Below, piece by piece: positions 47,966-60,292 of a stretch of 64,000 bases of DNA. Numbering within the stretch: position 1 is the first letter of the stretch; each line of letters starts with the position of its first letter. The notes below the pieces were generated by a model. It made no database searches, was not told the origin of the DNA, and saw only the letters and a program-made list of their open reading frames with translations. Source of the stretch: Vandiemenella viatica (taxonomy: Eukaryota > Arthropoda > Insecta > Orthoptera > Morabidae); the NCBI GenBank assembly GCA_031002005.1, contig CM061920.1, forward strand, positions 47,966,610 through 48,030,609, in the 5' to 3' direction. A program made the position numbers and the translations under genes.

Positions 47966-48900
47966 AAAAATGCTTTGTCTCTCACCCTCCGGAAAAGTAA
48001 AAATTCATTTTGTGATACACCACTCTTTAGTCCAGTGCATGCCCACTTCAAACACTTTGATGAAATTTTTAGCTGTAATCTGTGAAGCAATTATGATGGT
48101 TTTGTCATCATAGTCTTGAATTATTGTTGGAATAGAAACTTGGTTAATAATCACATCATCAGACAATTATTGAAGAGCACTTTCTTCTTCATCCATTTCA
48201 TGATACAAAGTTTTCTGAGTAATCTGTGTTTTGATGGCGACTTGCTCTGTGGCTTCTGAAGTAATACTGATTTAAGGATTGCTGGGAGTGGTGACGATTT
48301 CTGGCCATACGTTCTTCCATGACAATGTAATGGCTGATGGGGGCAATGAACTCCGAAACTAACAAAGGGCAAAAACTAAGTCTTCAATGTCCTCAATCAC
48401 TAATTCTTCTTTGAACAGATGACTGGGTACAGCAGCAATACCTTTTGTGGAATTTTGTAATCTTTCAATAGTATTATTACTTCTAGCATAAAGCATTCAT
48501 CAAACCATTTTTTTAAAATGTCTTTCACTGTCTGCACATCTTTTTATCACTACTGTAGTGTGGGTATATCAATGTTCTTGAATCCACGTGGATTCTTTGA
48601 TTTTTTTAATGACCACCAACATATGTTGTGCGCACATGGTAATATGGTTACATGTTCTTTGCTTATCTTACTTCCTGGTACAGATTTTTCATTATATCAA
48701 GCAATGTTTTGTCAGGTATTATATGACGAAAAAGCTCCTATTCATTTGCATTGTATACTTGGAAGACCAAAGATATAAATCTTTTACATTTTGTAAAAAC
48801 CTCAATTTAAATTACTCTATGCAGGATGTATCATTAGAGAACTTTTTTCCTGTTAAAGTCATGAATTTATGCCATGATTACTTTTAAAGCACTGAAGGGG
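47966..48900 (-). pseudogene. Tigger/pogo-like (CENP-B family) transposase fossil
   Basis: Across several broken frames the minus strand shows the order of a jerky/Tigger transposase: an EKSSNDTS-like start, KISKEHVTILPCAHN, SKNPRGFKNID, then a WFDECF-like block near 48490-48510, ERLQNSTKGIAAVPSHLF near 48420-48475, an AITLSWKNVWPE block near 48300-48340 and SDDVIINQVSIPT near 48120-48160. The DDE core is not clearly intact. Tigger elements move by cut and paste at TA; this copy is long dead. The call rests on remembered motif order. Confidence 0.5.
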
Positions 48901-49027
48901 AAAAAAAGGGGGGGGAAATGTGGAACACGCATTCACATGTAAATTTTCTGATGTGACAATTAAGTTTTTCCCGGCGTATGGTAGACAGGAATTCTTCACG
49001 GGTCTTCTGCCGGATAAGATCTTTTAA

Positions 49028-49110
49028 ACACGACGTTTCGGCAGTCACCTCCGCTGCCTTCATCTGGTGAGCTGTCATCGCGAAGTAGCTGCCGCGACGG
49101 TTCGGCACCA
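49028..49110 (-). repeat. Hammerhead-like motif in a short GC-richer repeat
   Basis: On the minus strand, CAGATGA is followed by a GGCAG/CTGCC stem and then GAAACGTCG. It is related to the motifs at 17161-17205 and 62321-62353. The first core bases differ from the CUGAUGA consensus. Confidence 0.35.
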
Positions 49111-49449
49111 CCTTCTGTCACCACCTCCAATACAAAATGGAATCCTAAGAACATTAGTCTTTAATACATGCTAGTGTGCCTGTGCATGTTAAAGTATTAT
49201 TACAATGAACTTGGGAGGTACAACAGGTCTTGGTTCAAACTCTTAGCCCAACCTACCAGCCATTTTAATTGTGGTTTTTAGACAGTTTTCCGCTTTCATC
49301 AAAGCTAATATTGGGACATTTCCCAATCTTCACCCTAATAAACTAAACATTTCACAAGCCAAAAAAAAAAAAACCTAAGTTACATGTTGGCACAAAAAAG
49401 ATTCTGGTGGGACTGCTATTGTTTACATTGGTTGCAAACTATTGATTGT

Positions 49450-52283
49450 TTATTATTTTATTATATCGTTTAGCCCACTAAGGAGCGCGTGGAACCATTA
49501 ATTTGCATTGTCCTTCTTATTCTTCTTGCTGTTCTTCTTATTTTCCCAAAACTTCCTCATCCTTTCGCTGTGGGCTTGACGTCTCTCTTGTGTCCATGCA
49601 TTTCTGAGTTTCAGATTTTTTGATGTAGGGCTCTTAGGGGCAAATTTATGTGAGGTGATCAATTGTCTATATTTACTGCGTGTGGATGTCAATGGGTCAA
49701 GGCTGGCTTCTGCGAGGTCCTTCTGGGTTTCTACAAACCAGCGTGCTTTGTTTTGTCGCGGACCGTTGACGATGTGGAAAATTTTCTTGGTAAGTCGTGA
49801 GTCATCCATTCGTGCTATATGTCCATAAAATTTCATGCGTCTTTTCCGTGCAAGTGAGGTGAATCTTTCGGTCAGTGAATACAGTTCTTCTGAGCTTTTG
49901 CGCATCCAGATGCCATCTTGGATTTTGGGACCGAATATTTTTCTCAGTATCTGTCTTTCTATTTTTTCTATTCCTTTGACATTTACCGTTAATGATGATG
50001 TCTCCGTCGCATACAGTGCTCCTGGAAGAACGACGGTGTGGTAGTGATGGAGTTTGGCTTTGGTGGAAAACGATTTCTTATTGTACGTATTCCAAGTAAT
50101 AGCATATGCTTTTTGCAGTTTTTCAGCACGGTTCTTGTGGGCTTCTTTCTCAGTTCCAGTATTACCAATAATTTCTCCTAAGTACTTAAACTGTTTAACT
50201 TGTTTGATAGTGCCATATTTGGTCACGAGTGGCTTCAGGTTGGTGCTTTTGGAGTCCATATATTGCGTTTTCTCATAAGAGATTTGGAGGCCGGTTTTGA
50301 TAGCTATCTCATGAAGCTTCTCTACAGCATGTTTGGCTTCCTCGACAGTTCGTGTAATTACTGTTAGATCATCCGCAAAAGCAAGGCATTTTATGTTGAT
50401 TCGTTTATCCTTTGTTCCCATATATATTCCAGATATTTCTTTTTTCCATATGCTAACGATCTTGTCTAGTACCAAGTTGAACAGGGGCGGTGATAACCCG
50501 TCCCCTTGTCTTACACCAGTTTTAATTTCAAAAGATTCAGAGATTTCACCCATAAATTTCACTTTTGAAGTTGTATTTGTCAAAGTTTGTTGAATTAAAA
50601 TAGTTGTTTTATTATCTACTCCATATTCACGTAGTATATTGAACAGCGTAGTGCGGTCAATCGAATCATATGCTTTCTTAAAGTCTACAAAAGTTACCAC
50701 TGTGCGGGTTGACTGACGATGTTGGAGTATCATTTTTAGTTTCCAGATCTGTTCTGTGCATGATCGGTGTGGTCGGAATCCTGCTTGGTATTCACCAATC
50801 TTGTGTTCTGTCTGCTTCTCCAACCTTGACCGGAGGGCACAAGAAAGTACTTTATAAGCGACTGGCAGAAGTGAAATCCCTCGAAAATTGTTTGGATCGG
50901 TCCTGTCTCCTTTTTTATGTAGCGGGTGAATTAATGCAATTTTCCAATCTGCAGGTATGACTTCGGTCTCCCATATATTTGAAATAATAGCGTGCAGCCG
51001 TTCAGTCAGTAGTTCGCCCCCGATCTTGAGCATCTCGCCTATTACTCCGTCTTCCCCTGGTGCTTTGTTATTTTTCAACTGAAGTATGATATTTCGGATC
51101 TCACCCAGTGTTGGTGGAGCTGAGTCATGGTTTGGGGAGGGTATCTGGAAATGGAGTTTCTCTGTAGGTGGTTCACAGTTGTACAGCTTCTCAAAGAACT
51201 GCTTCAGAATGTCACAATTGGCCTTTGTGTTGGTTTCAAGCATACCATCAGGTCGACGGAAGCAAAGACTTGGAGGTTTAAATGTAGACAGTTCTTCCCT
51301 GAAAGTTTTGAAAAAATTTCTTGTGTTGTTTCTTTTGAAGTCATTGTCGATTTCCTCTAATCTTTTAATGTGGTACATACGTTTGAATCGTCTGATTATT
51401 TTGGATGTTCTTTTCTGTGTTTCTAAAAAAATCTGCCAATTATCTGGTGTTCGGTGGCTATTCCAATTCTTCCAGGCTTTGATACGTGAATCCAGGGCTT
51501 TATCACACTCTAATGTCCACCACCTGTGTTTCCGTCTCCGTGGAGGCTGGCCAAGTTTCCTTGCTGATTCTTGAATGGTATCAAGAAGTTCGTCCCATGT
51601 CTGAGTGTTTGTCTGTAGCGATTGTGTGAATTTCTGTGCATGTTCTTGCAAGTATTCTGGATTAATGCGTGGGTTTTTAGGTTTTTGATATAGTTTCCGA
51701 TTGGGTCTGAAACGAACTTTGATTTGTAAAAGATAATGGTCGGACTCTATATAACCCTTCCGTACTCTCACATTCATAATTTCTGGAGAGAAATTTCTGG
51801 TAATCGCTACATGATCTATCTGGTATTCACCTATGTGGTTGTTTGGTGATTTCCAAGTGGTCATCTTCCGAGGAGGCTTCTTAAAGTGCGTGGACATTAA
51901 CTGAAGATTGGCCATTTCACAGGTGTTTATTAGGCGCTGTCCGTTCGCGTTTGTCTTTCTGTGCGCTGAAAAATTCCCGATTATGCGTCTGTATTCCTTT
52001 TCTCTGCCGATTTGTGCGTTAAAGTCTCCGAGGAGGATCTTGACATGGTGTTGAGGGATTTTGGCAAGTACTCTTTCCAATTGTGACCAGAACTTCTCGA
52101 TTTTGTTTTTGTCGGGCTCATTGTTGACTGGAGCATGTGCATTCACGAGTGTGTAGGCCTTGTTAGCACATTTTACTGTGAGCAGAGAGAGACGTTCCGA
52201 GGGTGATGAGAAATCTACAACCGAGTTCAGGATACTCTTGTGCACTAGGAAAGCAGTTCCAAATACTTGTAAGTTACTATTAA
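49450..52283 (-). mobile_element. RTE-like LINE, 5'-truncated, young insertion
   Basis: The minus-strand frame (about 52287-49498, 929 codons) is open throughout. It begins inside the endonuclease (VFGTAFLVHKS, ILLGDFNAQIG, YQIDHVAITRNF, IESDHYLLQIK), continues into RT (LKNNKAPGEDGVIGEML, GISLLPVAYKVLS, YQAGFRPHRSCTEQI, TFVDFKKAYDSIDR, TGVRQGDGLSPPLFNLVL, catalytic LAFADDLTVI) and ends with the RMKFYGHIARMDD block and a basic tail. A perfect 16-bp target duplication GCAAACTATTGATTGT flanks it (49434-49449 and 52284-52299). The TAA-rich 3' end lies on the left. It copies itself by target-primed reverse transcription; this copy lacks the N-terminal endonuclease part and any 5' UTR. It lies in the TIL-VWD intron, antisense to those exons. 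Confidence 0.9.
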
Positions 52284-52287
52284 GCAA
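49498..52287 (-). CDS. RTE-type endonuclease/reverse transcriptase, N-terminally truncated
   Basis: A single open frame holds most of an apurinic-like endonuclease and the complete RT and C-terminal domain, with no stop or frameshift. Catalytic residues are visible: D in GDFNAQ, D and H in IDHVAIT and SDHYLL (endonuclease), and the FADD box (RT). The first codons (52287-52284) belong to the target site, so no natural start codon is present and the real N-terminus (about 40-60 residues) is lost. An intact RT frame among decayed elements suggests the family is, or was recently, active. Confidence 0.88.
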   Translation of the reverse strand: MLNSNLQVFGTAFLVHKSILNSVVDFSSPSERLSLLTVKCANKAYTLVNAHAPVNNEPDKNKIEKFWSQLERVLAKIPQHHVKILLGDFNAQIGREKEYRRIIGNFSAHRKTNANGQRLINTCEMANLQLMSTHFKKPPRKMTTWKSPNNHIGEYQIDHVAITRNFSPEIMNVRVRKGYIESDHYLLQIKVRFRPNRKLYQKPKNPRINPEYLQEHAQKFTQSLQTNTQTWDELLDTIQESARKLGQPPRRRKHRWWTLECDKALDSRIKAWKNWNSHRTPDNWQIFLETQKRTSKIIRRFKRMYHIKRLEEIDNDFKRNNTRNFFKTFREELSTFKPPSLCFRRPDGMLETNTKANCDILKQFFEKLYNCEPPTEKLHFQIPSPNHDSAPPTLGEIRNIILQLKNNKAPGEDGVIGEMLKIGGELLTERLHAIISNIWETEVIPADWKIALIHPLHKKGDRTDPNNFRGISLLPVAYKVLSCALRSRLEKQTEHKIGEYQAGFRPHRSCTEQIWKLKMILQHRQSTRTVVTFVDFKKAYDSIDRTTLFNILREYGVDNKTTILIQQTLTNTTSKVKFMGEISESFEIKTGVRQGDGLSPPLFNLVLDKIVSIWKKEISGIYMGTKDKRINIKCLAFADDLTVITRTVEEAKHAVEKLHEIAIKTGLQISYEKTQYMDSKSTNLKPLVTKYGTIKQVKQFKYLGEIIGNTGTEKEAHKNRAEKLQKAYAITWNTYNKKSFSTKAKLHHYHTVVLPGALYATETSSLTVNVKGIEKIERQILRKIFGPKIQDGIWMRKSSEELYSLTERFTSLARKRRMKFYGHIARMDDSRLTKKIFHIVNGPRQNKARWFVETQKDLAEASLDPLTSTRSKYRQLITSHKFAPKSPTSKNLKLRNAWTQERRQAHSERMRKFWENKKNSKKNKKDNAN

Positions 52288-52299
52288 ACTATTGATTGT

Positions 52300-55200
52300 G
52301 CTTATATAGAACTTGATTTTTCTGAATATAGCAAGTCTGTTTATAACAGAGTTCTTCCTAAAGCCAACCAGTCACTATCTCCTTAAATCAAGTTTGAGAC
52401 CGTAAGAAGCAACAATTGTGAATGGTAATTTTCAAATAAGGTTCACAAAATGAAATCACATTTTGCTATATTTGTTGAAAACTAAATAAAGTTTCTTTCT
52501 GGCACCAGGTTTCTACAAAGTATTAAGCTCTAAGCTAAATCAGCATCAATTGTTAATTGAAGATGCAAGTTACCTTCTGTGACATTCAGACATTTAACAG
52601 CTTGTATTTCTTCATACCATGTGCATAATAAATTCTGAAGAAAAAGTAGTTTATGCAACCAAGTTTCTTGAAGTTAATATTCACTTTGCAGAAGCTAATC
52701 TAATTTTCCCATTGATATTATATGTAAATGAATATGACTGCCAACCACCATGCTGCTTTCGCTGCCCAATATCACACAACACTTCTGCCTTCTCCTTCAT
52801 GAAACCATATGAAGTGATACACAATTGTCCAAGTCTGAAATAACTTTGCACATGGAAGCTACTTATGGATCCCTATCATAGTTTCTTATGTTGTGCCCTT
52901 GGTTCCCACTGAAATTCTGAGCTATGTCATCAAATTGTTCTGGAAGGTTCTACGACATGTCGTTATTTCCACTCAGGAATATTGTTGAAATCTCTAGCTG
53001 ATCCTTAATCTTTTACTGATCTTCACCAATTTTTTGTATGACCTAGATTTAAATATTTTAAAACTTTCTTGTTATTACACTTTTTCTGAAATAAGCTGCT
53101 GTTTTGGTATAAAAATTAATTAAAGTAGTTTATCACAAAATTTCGCTTCATATATCACATCCCCTTAAAACTTTTGTAATAGCAAGATAACCTTTCAATT
53201 CTTGTTTATGTCATTATTAATTTATCCCCTGTGCAAAACTATAATTATGAAATATATACTCAAGTAGATTTTTCTGCCATCATGTGTTTGCTAACCATAC
53301 TTTGAAATGAAATGTTTCCCATTTCCTCTTTAAATTCTTAAATCCTTAATACTAAAACATGCTCTTTCTTTGATTATTTATGACACTTGTTAAGTGTCAT
53401 AATTCTAAGTGATCAATTTGGATTATCAAATATATGATATTGTTAAACAGTGTAGTGGATATTACAGTCTTCATAAATCTGGCATAGCTTGCTGAGATTA
53501 AAGTATAGGGCTGAACTTTCTTAGTGTTCAGACAAGCAATCATATCTGAGAACATATAACAATAGCATAAAAAAATAAGATACACATATAATTTCCATGG
53601 CAAACAAAGCATACAAATTTCGCTCAGGTCGGTAGAAATCCGAATAACGCCAACGGAGCCGTAATCCACTGCGAACCCAGATGCTGGCGGCCGAAGGAAA
53701 AAGAAACAAAAAATTGCTCAACCAAAGTGTATATTCCTTCTTGTCACTATTAAAACCCTTGAAATCCACTGAATGTTTATTATTCCATATAAAATTTGCT
53801 TTACTTATCTAATGATTATGTCAGGGAATTATTTACAATTTTAATGTTCCTGCTGTAGGCCCGAAATTTCCTTGTTTGTTAAAAATTGTTCTTAATATTT
53901 GGTATTTTATGCTGAAACTTCATATTTAAGGTATCTTACCATCAACAATATGTGATCAAGGAATTTTCCAAGCCAGGGAAAAACTGAGAGATGGCTGCCT
54001 CTTCAAAAATTATTTGGCACCTCCATTGTTGTCACTCTGGTCCCCAGTGTAATTTCTTTGAATCTTCTTAATCCTGTTCTCCTCCTGAACAATGATACAA
54101 CACATTTCAGTTGTTCCACTAGAACTCTCTTAAATAACTTTACTTGCAGATTTTTCCCATTAATAAACTATATGTTAAATTCCTTGTATTTTCCCTTAGA
54201 AATTGTGGCACTGCCATCTATTAAAGGCTTGTCTAATGTCACCTTACTTCACTACCTGATATCAAACAAACTTTCTCCCTTTTAAACCATGGCTGTAAAG
54301 CTTAAATTTGTTACAATATTTCACAAGCTGATGACAAAACATCTGCTCTCCCATCAAAACTATTATAGCCCTAGCAAGCTGGTAATAGAAGGAATCTTGC
54401 TTTAAAAATAAGCAGTCTCGAAAGAGAATGTTCTGGGTAAACATTCAAAAGATAATGATGATGACAATGATGATGATTAGTCCTCAAGGGCATGAAGATT
54501 TCTGAACATTAACATCTATCACAGTTGAAATAACAGTACATAAAACACTTTTTTTTTGCAAGCATAGTTAATAAATACACTTTCCTAGACTTCCATAAAC
54601 ATAGTGGTAAGAACTGCAGAGACTGTTCATTGTTCAGTAACTACCTAAGCATTATGGTATTATCGATTTTTGGTGTGACTTCAGGTAATATCTGTAGGCT
54701 TTGGCCCAAGCACACCATGTTAAGATAGCGTTGCATCCCCAAATAGATAAGAAGGAGTGCATCATCTAAAGTAAAGTGGAATATTGCAGAAAGGCAAGGT
54801 AAAGACATAGACAGTTGGCTAGGACAATCACATGAGAAGAAGAAGTGTTGTGATTGGCTGAGAGGGATGAGGGAACAAGAACGGCCATGTTTTGAGTGAA
54901 GAAGTCAGTAGAAAAAATGCTCAGGAATGGCCGGTTCACCGTGTACCAATATTCAGTTATGAGCCACCCATGTTAGATATTGTACTGAACAGGGATGTTA
55001 AACATGAGTGCTGTAGACACTGTGCTCGATATGCTGACCTGCAATCTTAAATATAATGAAAAGTCCGATTCAACAATGATGGGGTATATAATGTCTGGTG
55101 CTGACATACTATGTTTGATGATAGAATAAACTGTGAAATAGATGCAGTTCCTGTGTTCGGCAGATGAGTTTTATTAATCGTCACAAGTTCAATTATCATA

Positions 55201-56252
55201 ATTATCACAACCATGAGGACCAATAAAAAATGTGTCACACGTATCCTCCAACAAAATGCTACCTTGGTCTATACATCCTCAGAGTAAACAAATATCTTTA
55301 GAGAGTTGTGTCACTTATGTCAAACAAACTATACTCACATTTGAAGAGAGAACTGAATAGATAATTTCATTTCATACATCTTAAGATATTGGCCGTGACT
55401 GAACATGGCTTCAACAGCAGGAACTGAAATACAGTTTGCAATAAACAGTTAAGTAAGATCAGTAGAGTACTACTTCATAACTATTGGTATCTGGTGATAG
55501 TTCTGTTGTATTGTGGTTGAATTCTGCACTCACATAATTCATTTTGATACATTACAATATCTAATCTAGTACACTGGGTTCTGAAAAGACATCAATGACA
55601 TGATAGTCAAAAAGTTATAAGCTTTGGTATTGATGCAATAGAAACATAAAATGTTGTAAAAAATTGTCAGCTTGAGAATCTTTATAGATAACAAATGAAA
55701 ACCATTACCTAGTTTAGCTTTAGTTTCTTCAGTTGCTGGTCACATTTTGTGTACTTCCTTTTTCCATTTTTTTTCCAGTTTTTTATACCCTGTTGATAAA
55801 GGGTTTATTCCAGAAAACATTCATGTACATGTTTTGTCAGTATCTTTATGTTTCTGTTCATCATGCCATCAAATGAGGTTATAATAATTAAAAATAGAGA
55901 TTGTATGGAATGGTTTTTATTGCGCTTTCCTCTTAAACTACTGAAATGTTTGGCTAGAATCCACTATGTACCACTGAAGTTATTCCTTATATGAGAAGCT
56001 CAATTTTATAGAATAATTAGAACATGTTACATTTTACTCTAGCAATATATATTTTGTCTGCTGGGAGCATGATAACTATTCAATCTGCTCATTTATTACA
56101 ATGCAGCTTGGTGGAAACTATCAGAATAATTTAATTCTAATAACTTTTGATTGACATGCAATTTTGTTAAGTTTAAAATATCCTTAAGTACAAAGCATAT
56201 TGATACCAACAAAACAATATGTTCATTTCAGAACTGTAATACAAATTTAATA

Positions 56253-56284
<32 letters not shown>

Positions 56285-56295
56285 GTCTTTTTAAG
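52300..56295. other. Intron, mostly unassigned
   Basis: AT-rich. About 53620-53700 is a small GC-rich island (TGCTGGCGGCCGAAGG) of unknown nature. No gene supported. It ends in a run of about 28 T's (56257-56284) that forms the polypyrimidine tract of the VWD exon. Confidence 0.5.
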
Positions 56296-56420
56296 GTGTA
56301 TGTAATGGTTTTGGGGATCAACAGTATAAGACATTTGATCATCAAAACTATACATTTGGTGGAGATTGTACTTATATTGCAACCCAAGATGTCAATCCAG
56401 CTGGCATTCCTGATTTCCAA
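56296..56420 (+). CDS. Hml: Hemocytin-like gene, first exon of a von Willebrand type D domain
   Basis: Plus-strand exon with a TTTTTAAG acceptor (to 56295) and a GTAAGT donor (56421-56426); two bases plus 41 codons, ending in phase 0. With the preceding T it reads CVCNGFGDQQYKTFDHQNYT, then FGGDCTYIATQDV: the C-x-x-x-G-x-x-x-Y-x-T-F-D and F-x-G-x-C-x-Y-x-x-x pattern of a VWD start. VWD domains mediate multimer formation and calcium binding in VWF-like proteins (family knowledge). The rest of the VWD is not found before the window end, so the next intron is over 7.5 kb or the exon was missed. Confidence 0.83.
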
Positions 56421-57689
56421 GTAAGTATTCAGTTCTTCAGTGCTCGGTATTGTATCATGCCTGGGGCTTTAGAATACTTATAATGAAAATAACTAACTTA
56501 GTTTTAAGGAATAACAAATCAGGATAGAGAAATAAACAATCACTTACCTTACATAAAGGTTGTGAACACGTAGGAAAAGAACACAAATGACACAAGAATT
56601 TTCGCATCTTAGCCTTTTATCAACAAGAGAAAATTATGAAGGGTGGGTGTTTCATAGATTTTAAATTTCATTTATTGGTTTTTGAAAGTACTGGAGATTA
56701 ATTTTATTAAGTGTATAGTCGGTATGACATTTTTATGAACTTGTCTGGTAGCTAAGTAATTAATGTACATTTTAAAGTTAGTGAGAAGTTATCAGATTTC
56801 TTCTAGTTTGACTCACACATTATATCAGTTGTGTTAGTAGTAATTAGCCAACAGTTAAAATGTTTTTTATAGAGTTTGTAGCAGTAGTTGTCAGATATAA
56901 GAGGTTAACACTAAAGTTAGGAAAATGTAAGAAATCATATGTAGGTCTGCAAACCTTACTATCCTATTAGAAATAACTTGGAAATGCTGAGATATATATT
57001 CCTAGAAATGTGTTACAGAAATCTTACTGTTTTTCTCTGTGATTAAAACAGGATACCTTTGAATTCACTTTTAGTTTGAAGAAAAACTAACAATTTCAAA
57101 ATGCATTTAAAATGTTGGAGGAATGAAAGACCTCACTAAAAACAGAAATCAGCTCTTTAACGACCCGTGATATCTTATATCTTAATATGGCAATTATTGC
57201 AGGTCTTATAATTGTTTATTAATGCAATCCAACATATATGTGGTATAAACATTTCTACATGGCAGATTATAAGTTACAAACCATTTACTTTGGTTTTGTG
57301 AACTTTTTGAAGTGTATTGTTCATACCTTCCTGCAATAAGTTATAGCCAATCTGGCTCCCTAGCTTATAAATTAAAACTTTTGAACTTTCTTAAATCTGA
57401 AACAAATATTAATTTACAGTCATGATCTTTTCACAAATTACACCTAAACATTGTTCACCAATTCACCATCCAGGATTTTAATTCATAGGTATTTGTTATG
57501 CATACACACTACTCTGTTTACCTATCTCTCACAATCCTTTGTTTGATACTTATAATTTGGGTGCCCTATGATCTAATTGTATCCAAGTAATGGCCACATC
57601 TTTGTGCAATTGCTCTTGTGTGTTGCTTTTTTAATTAAACTCAACATATATTTTACAAAGTTTAGTGTACTTTCATAAGACTGTGAACT
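56421..57689. other. Intron, no feature recognised
   Basis: AT-rich intronic sequence downstream of the VWD exon. Confidence 0.5.
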
Positions 57690-58630
57690 GCTGCAGGATG
57701 ACCTGGATAGAATATCTGAATGAGTAGGTCAGCATGGAATGAATACAAATGCCATGAAGAATCAGCCTATTAGGTACACAGATAAAAAACTAAAAGTTAA
57801 TCATGATTATAGTGTGGGATCAGGATTGCTTGTTGAAGGCTTGAAATATAAATATCTTGGCATAACATTTTGTAAAAAACTCAACAGGGCATAGCACATT
57901 GTGCAGGTGGTATGAAAAGATTAAAAAAGGCTTCATTTACTGGAGAGGCTGATTTATTTATTTATTTATCATATGGCAATTTAGACACTTTTAAGAAGGA
58001 GAGGGTCATGAGAGCATATGTCAGAGAAATTATGAATTGGGTTACAAAACTTTGGTCAGCCTATTGATTAAATATGGTGGTGTAGTTTGGCACCCACACT
58101 TTGGGTAACAAATATAGGAGTTGGAGGGTGTATTAGAAAGAGCAGCTAGGTTTGTTGATGCAAATTATCACAGAATCCTGTCAGTAACTTATACAATAAA
58201 TGAGCTGGATTGGGAGTCATTGGAGGAAAGGAAGACAGAGAAGAGAGTGCAGGGAATGTACAGGGCATATGTAGATGATGGGGCTTGAAGGGATATTGGA
58301 CAAAGAATTAGGAATAGTGCTTGGAAGGGGAAAGATGACCATGACCACCAGCTGGCATTTGATTTCATGCTTAAGGGAGGGGGAAAATTTTGTTTTGATG
58401 GTAAGGTTGTCAGGGATTGGAACAAATTACCGTGCGAAGTGATGAATAATTTACCATAAACGCTTAAGGAATTTAAAATTAAAATATGTAAATTGGAAAT
58501 GTGAATGGGGAATGAATTTAGCACTTATAAAAGAAAATTTTAAAAAATAAAATAAAAAGGGGTAATTAGATGACTAGGAGAATTGCCACTGTAGCGTTAG
58601 CTCCATCGCAATTCAATTAATAATAATAAC
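57690..58630 (+). mobile_element. LINE family A, 3' fragment with complete tail
   Basis: Begins inside the RT C-terminal region (RYTDKKLKVNHDYS-like codons near 57775) and continues through WKGKDDHDHQLAFDF near 58323 to the 3' end (AATTGCCACTG...GCAATTCAATTAATAATAATAA). It has many stops. A TTTA microsatellite (57955-57978) has expanded inside it. Confidence 0.7.
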
Positions 58631-60281
58631 AATAGTTATCTATTTAGTTTAATTTCTTTTTTTACAATGACACTACTTTAACTTTGTTCTGTGGTCTGGA
58701 TATTTTTTTTGTTCTTGTAAACATACTTATATTTTGATAGACATTTTTCTACAGCATATAGAAACTTCCAATGCACTAACTGTTATATAGACCTCACCAC
58801 TAACCAACTGTGCAGTTGACTTAACTACGTCAAACAAAGTGGTTACAATGATATAAAACGTCACCCCAGTCATTGGGTGACATTCAGTGTGGGCACACGT
58901 CCAGAACCTAATGGCCCATTTCTCTACTACTTGAAGATGGTCATTATCGAAATATTATATATTTGTTTGTCCGCCTTTCATGTTTTCTCTCATCACAGCC
59001 GTCAACTTTGGTATGTGGTGAGTTAATTTCCCTTTTCTTTATTATTTATATCACCTAGAAGCCACTTCAATTTTCCTTATATGTATATGACCTCTGCTGT
59101 GTTTCCACACAATGGGTTGTAGCAATTATTGTTGTGATTCAGGACTTGCTAATTGTAGGTCGTCCTCCAAACACTGCGCAGATAACCGGTTACTATCATC
59201 TCAGTACCTTTATCTTATGCATTAATAAATTTTACACTACTGAATAGCTTTTATAGTTCGCTCCACACAAAGATACAAGCTTCTGACTGTGCACCGTCTA
59301 GATTTAAGTGGTACCTGACCAGTGAGTCAGAAATAAGAAAATTCTGTCAGGTAACCTAAAATTGTGTTACTTCATAACCAAATTTGTCTAGATAATATAG
59401 AGTTCGCCTAAATAATATTGCAGATCAGGTTTAAAGTTGTTTGCTTGAGTATTTCAAGTGATATATAAAGTCAGCACGTAGTATCAACATTTTCATCTAA
59501 TTGGACTCTAATTATTTCGGAAAAGAAAACGTTGCCTTCATTTCAGAGATATTTCAGACACTAACGAGCAAAATGAGATTTGTAACTTCACAGCTAGGAA
59601 TTGTTCATAAAAGAGATATCAGCATTTTGAAATCAGGTTCATATGAAATCAGAATGACGCATTTAAAATTCTAGAAGCCAAAATTTTGAAGATAGGAATA
59701 CAGTTCATAGCTTAAAAGAAGTATGATTGTGTCTTATATATAATACTAAATTTTGAGGAAGGTGGTTAGTAGGTAAAGTAATTTATTTAAGAGAAACCAT
59801 TGGTGTGATAACAAAATTTTGGAAGAATGGACATTAGAAATTATTTAATGTTGAGGCTGTTAGTTTTCTTGCACATTGTTTTAAGTGGTAAGACAGTTCC
59901 CACTGTTTGAGTTAGAGGAAGTGATGTTATTGGAGAGGACTTGGATGACATAAAAACACTGATTCAGGAATACTGCCACCTTGGACATACCATGTTCTTC
60001 TAATGATAATGGGAATATCTCTGATAATTTAAATTTTTTTGTGTGTCTAATTACATTGCATTTTTGTGTTGTCATACCACCAACTATGGTAAATGGTAGT
60101 TTCTTCTTCTATACAATTTTGTTTCTCCTGAATTTGTTATCTGTAACTGTTATTTCAATTGCATTCTTTACAAAAAAAAAAAAAAAAAAAAAAAAAAATG
60201 TTCATCAACATTAGCAAGTTTGCTTATTGTAAATGTTTTCAACTAATTGAACTAATCAAATCTCTATTACTAACAGAATTA
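58631..60281. other. Intron, unassigned, with a poly-A run
   Basis: A GATGGTC...GAAATATTATAT text near 58934-58960 weakly resembles the hammerhead-like motif family. A run of about 28 A's lies at 60171-60198. No gene supported. 60355-60890, after the SINE fragment, is also empty. Confidence 0.4.
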
Positions 60282-60292
60282 GACCTCATTTG

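Noticed and set aside
51086..51574. Plus-strand frames within 49.8-51.6 kb
   Set aside because: Shadows of the RTE reading frame.
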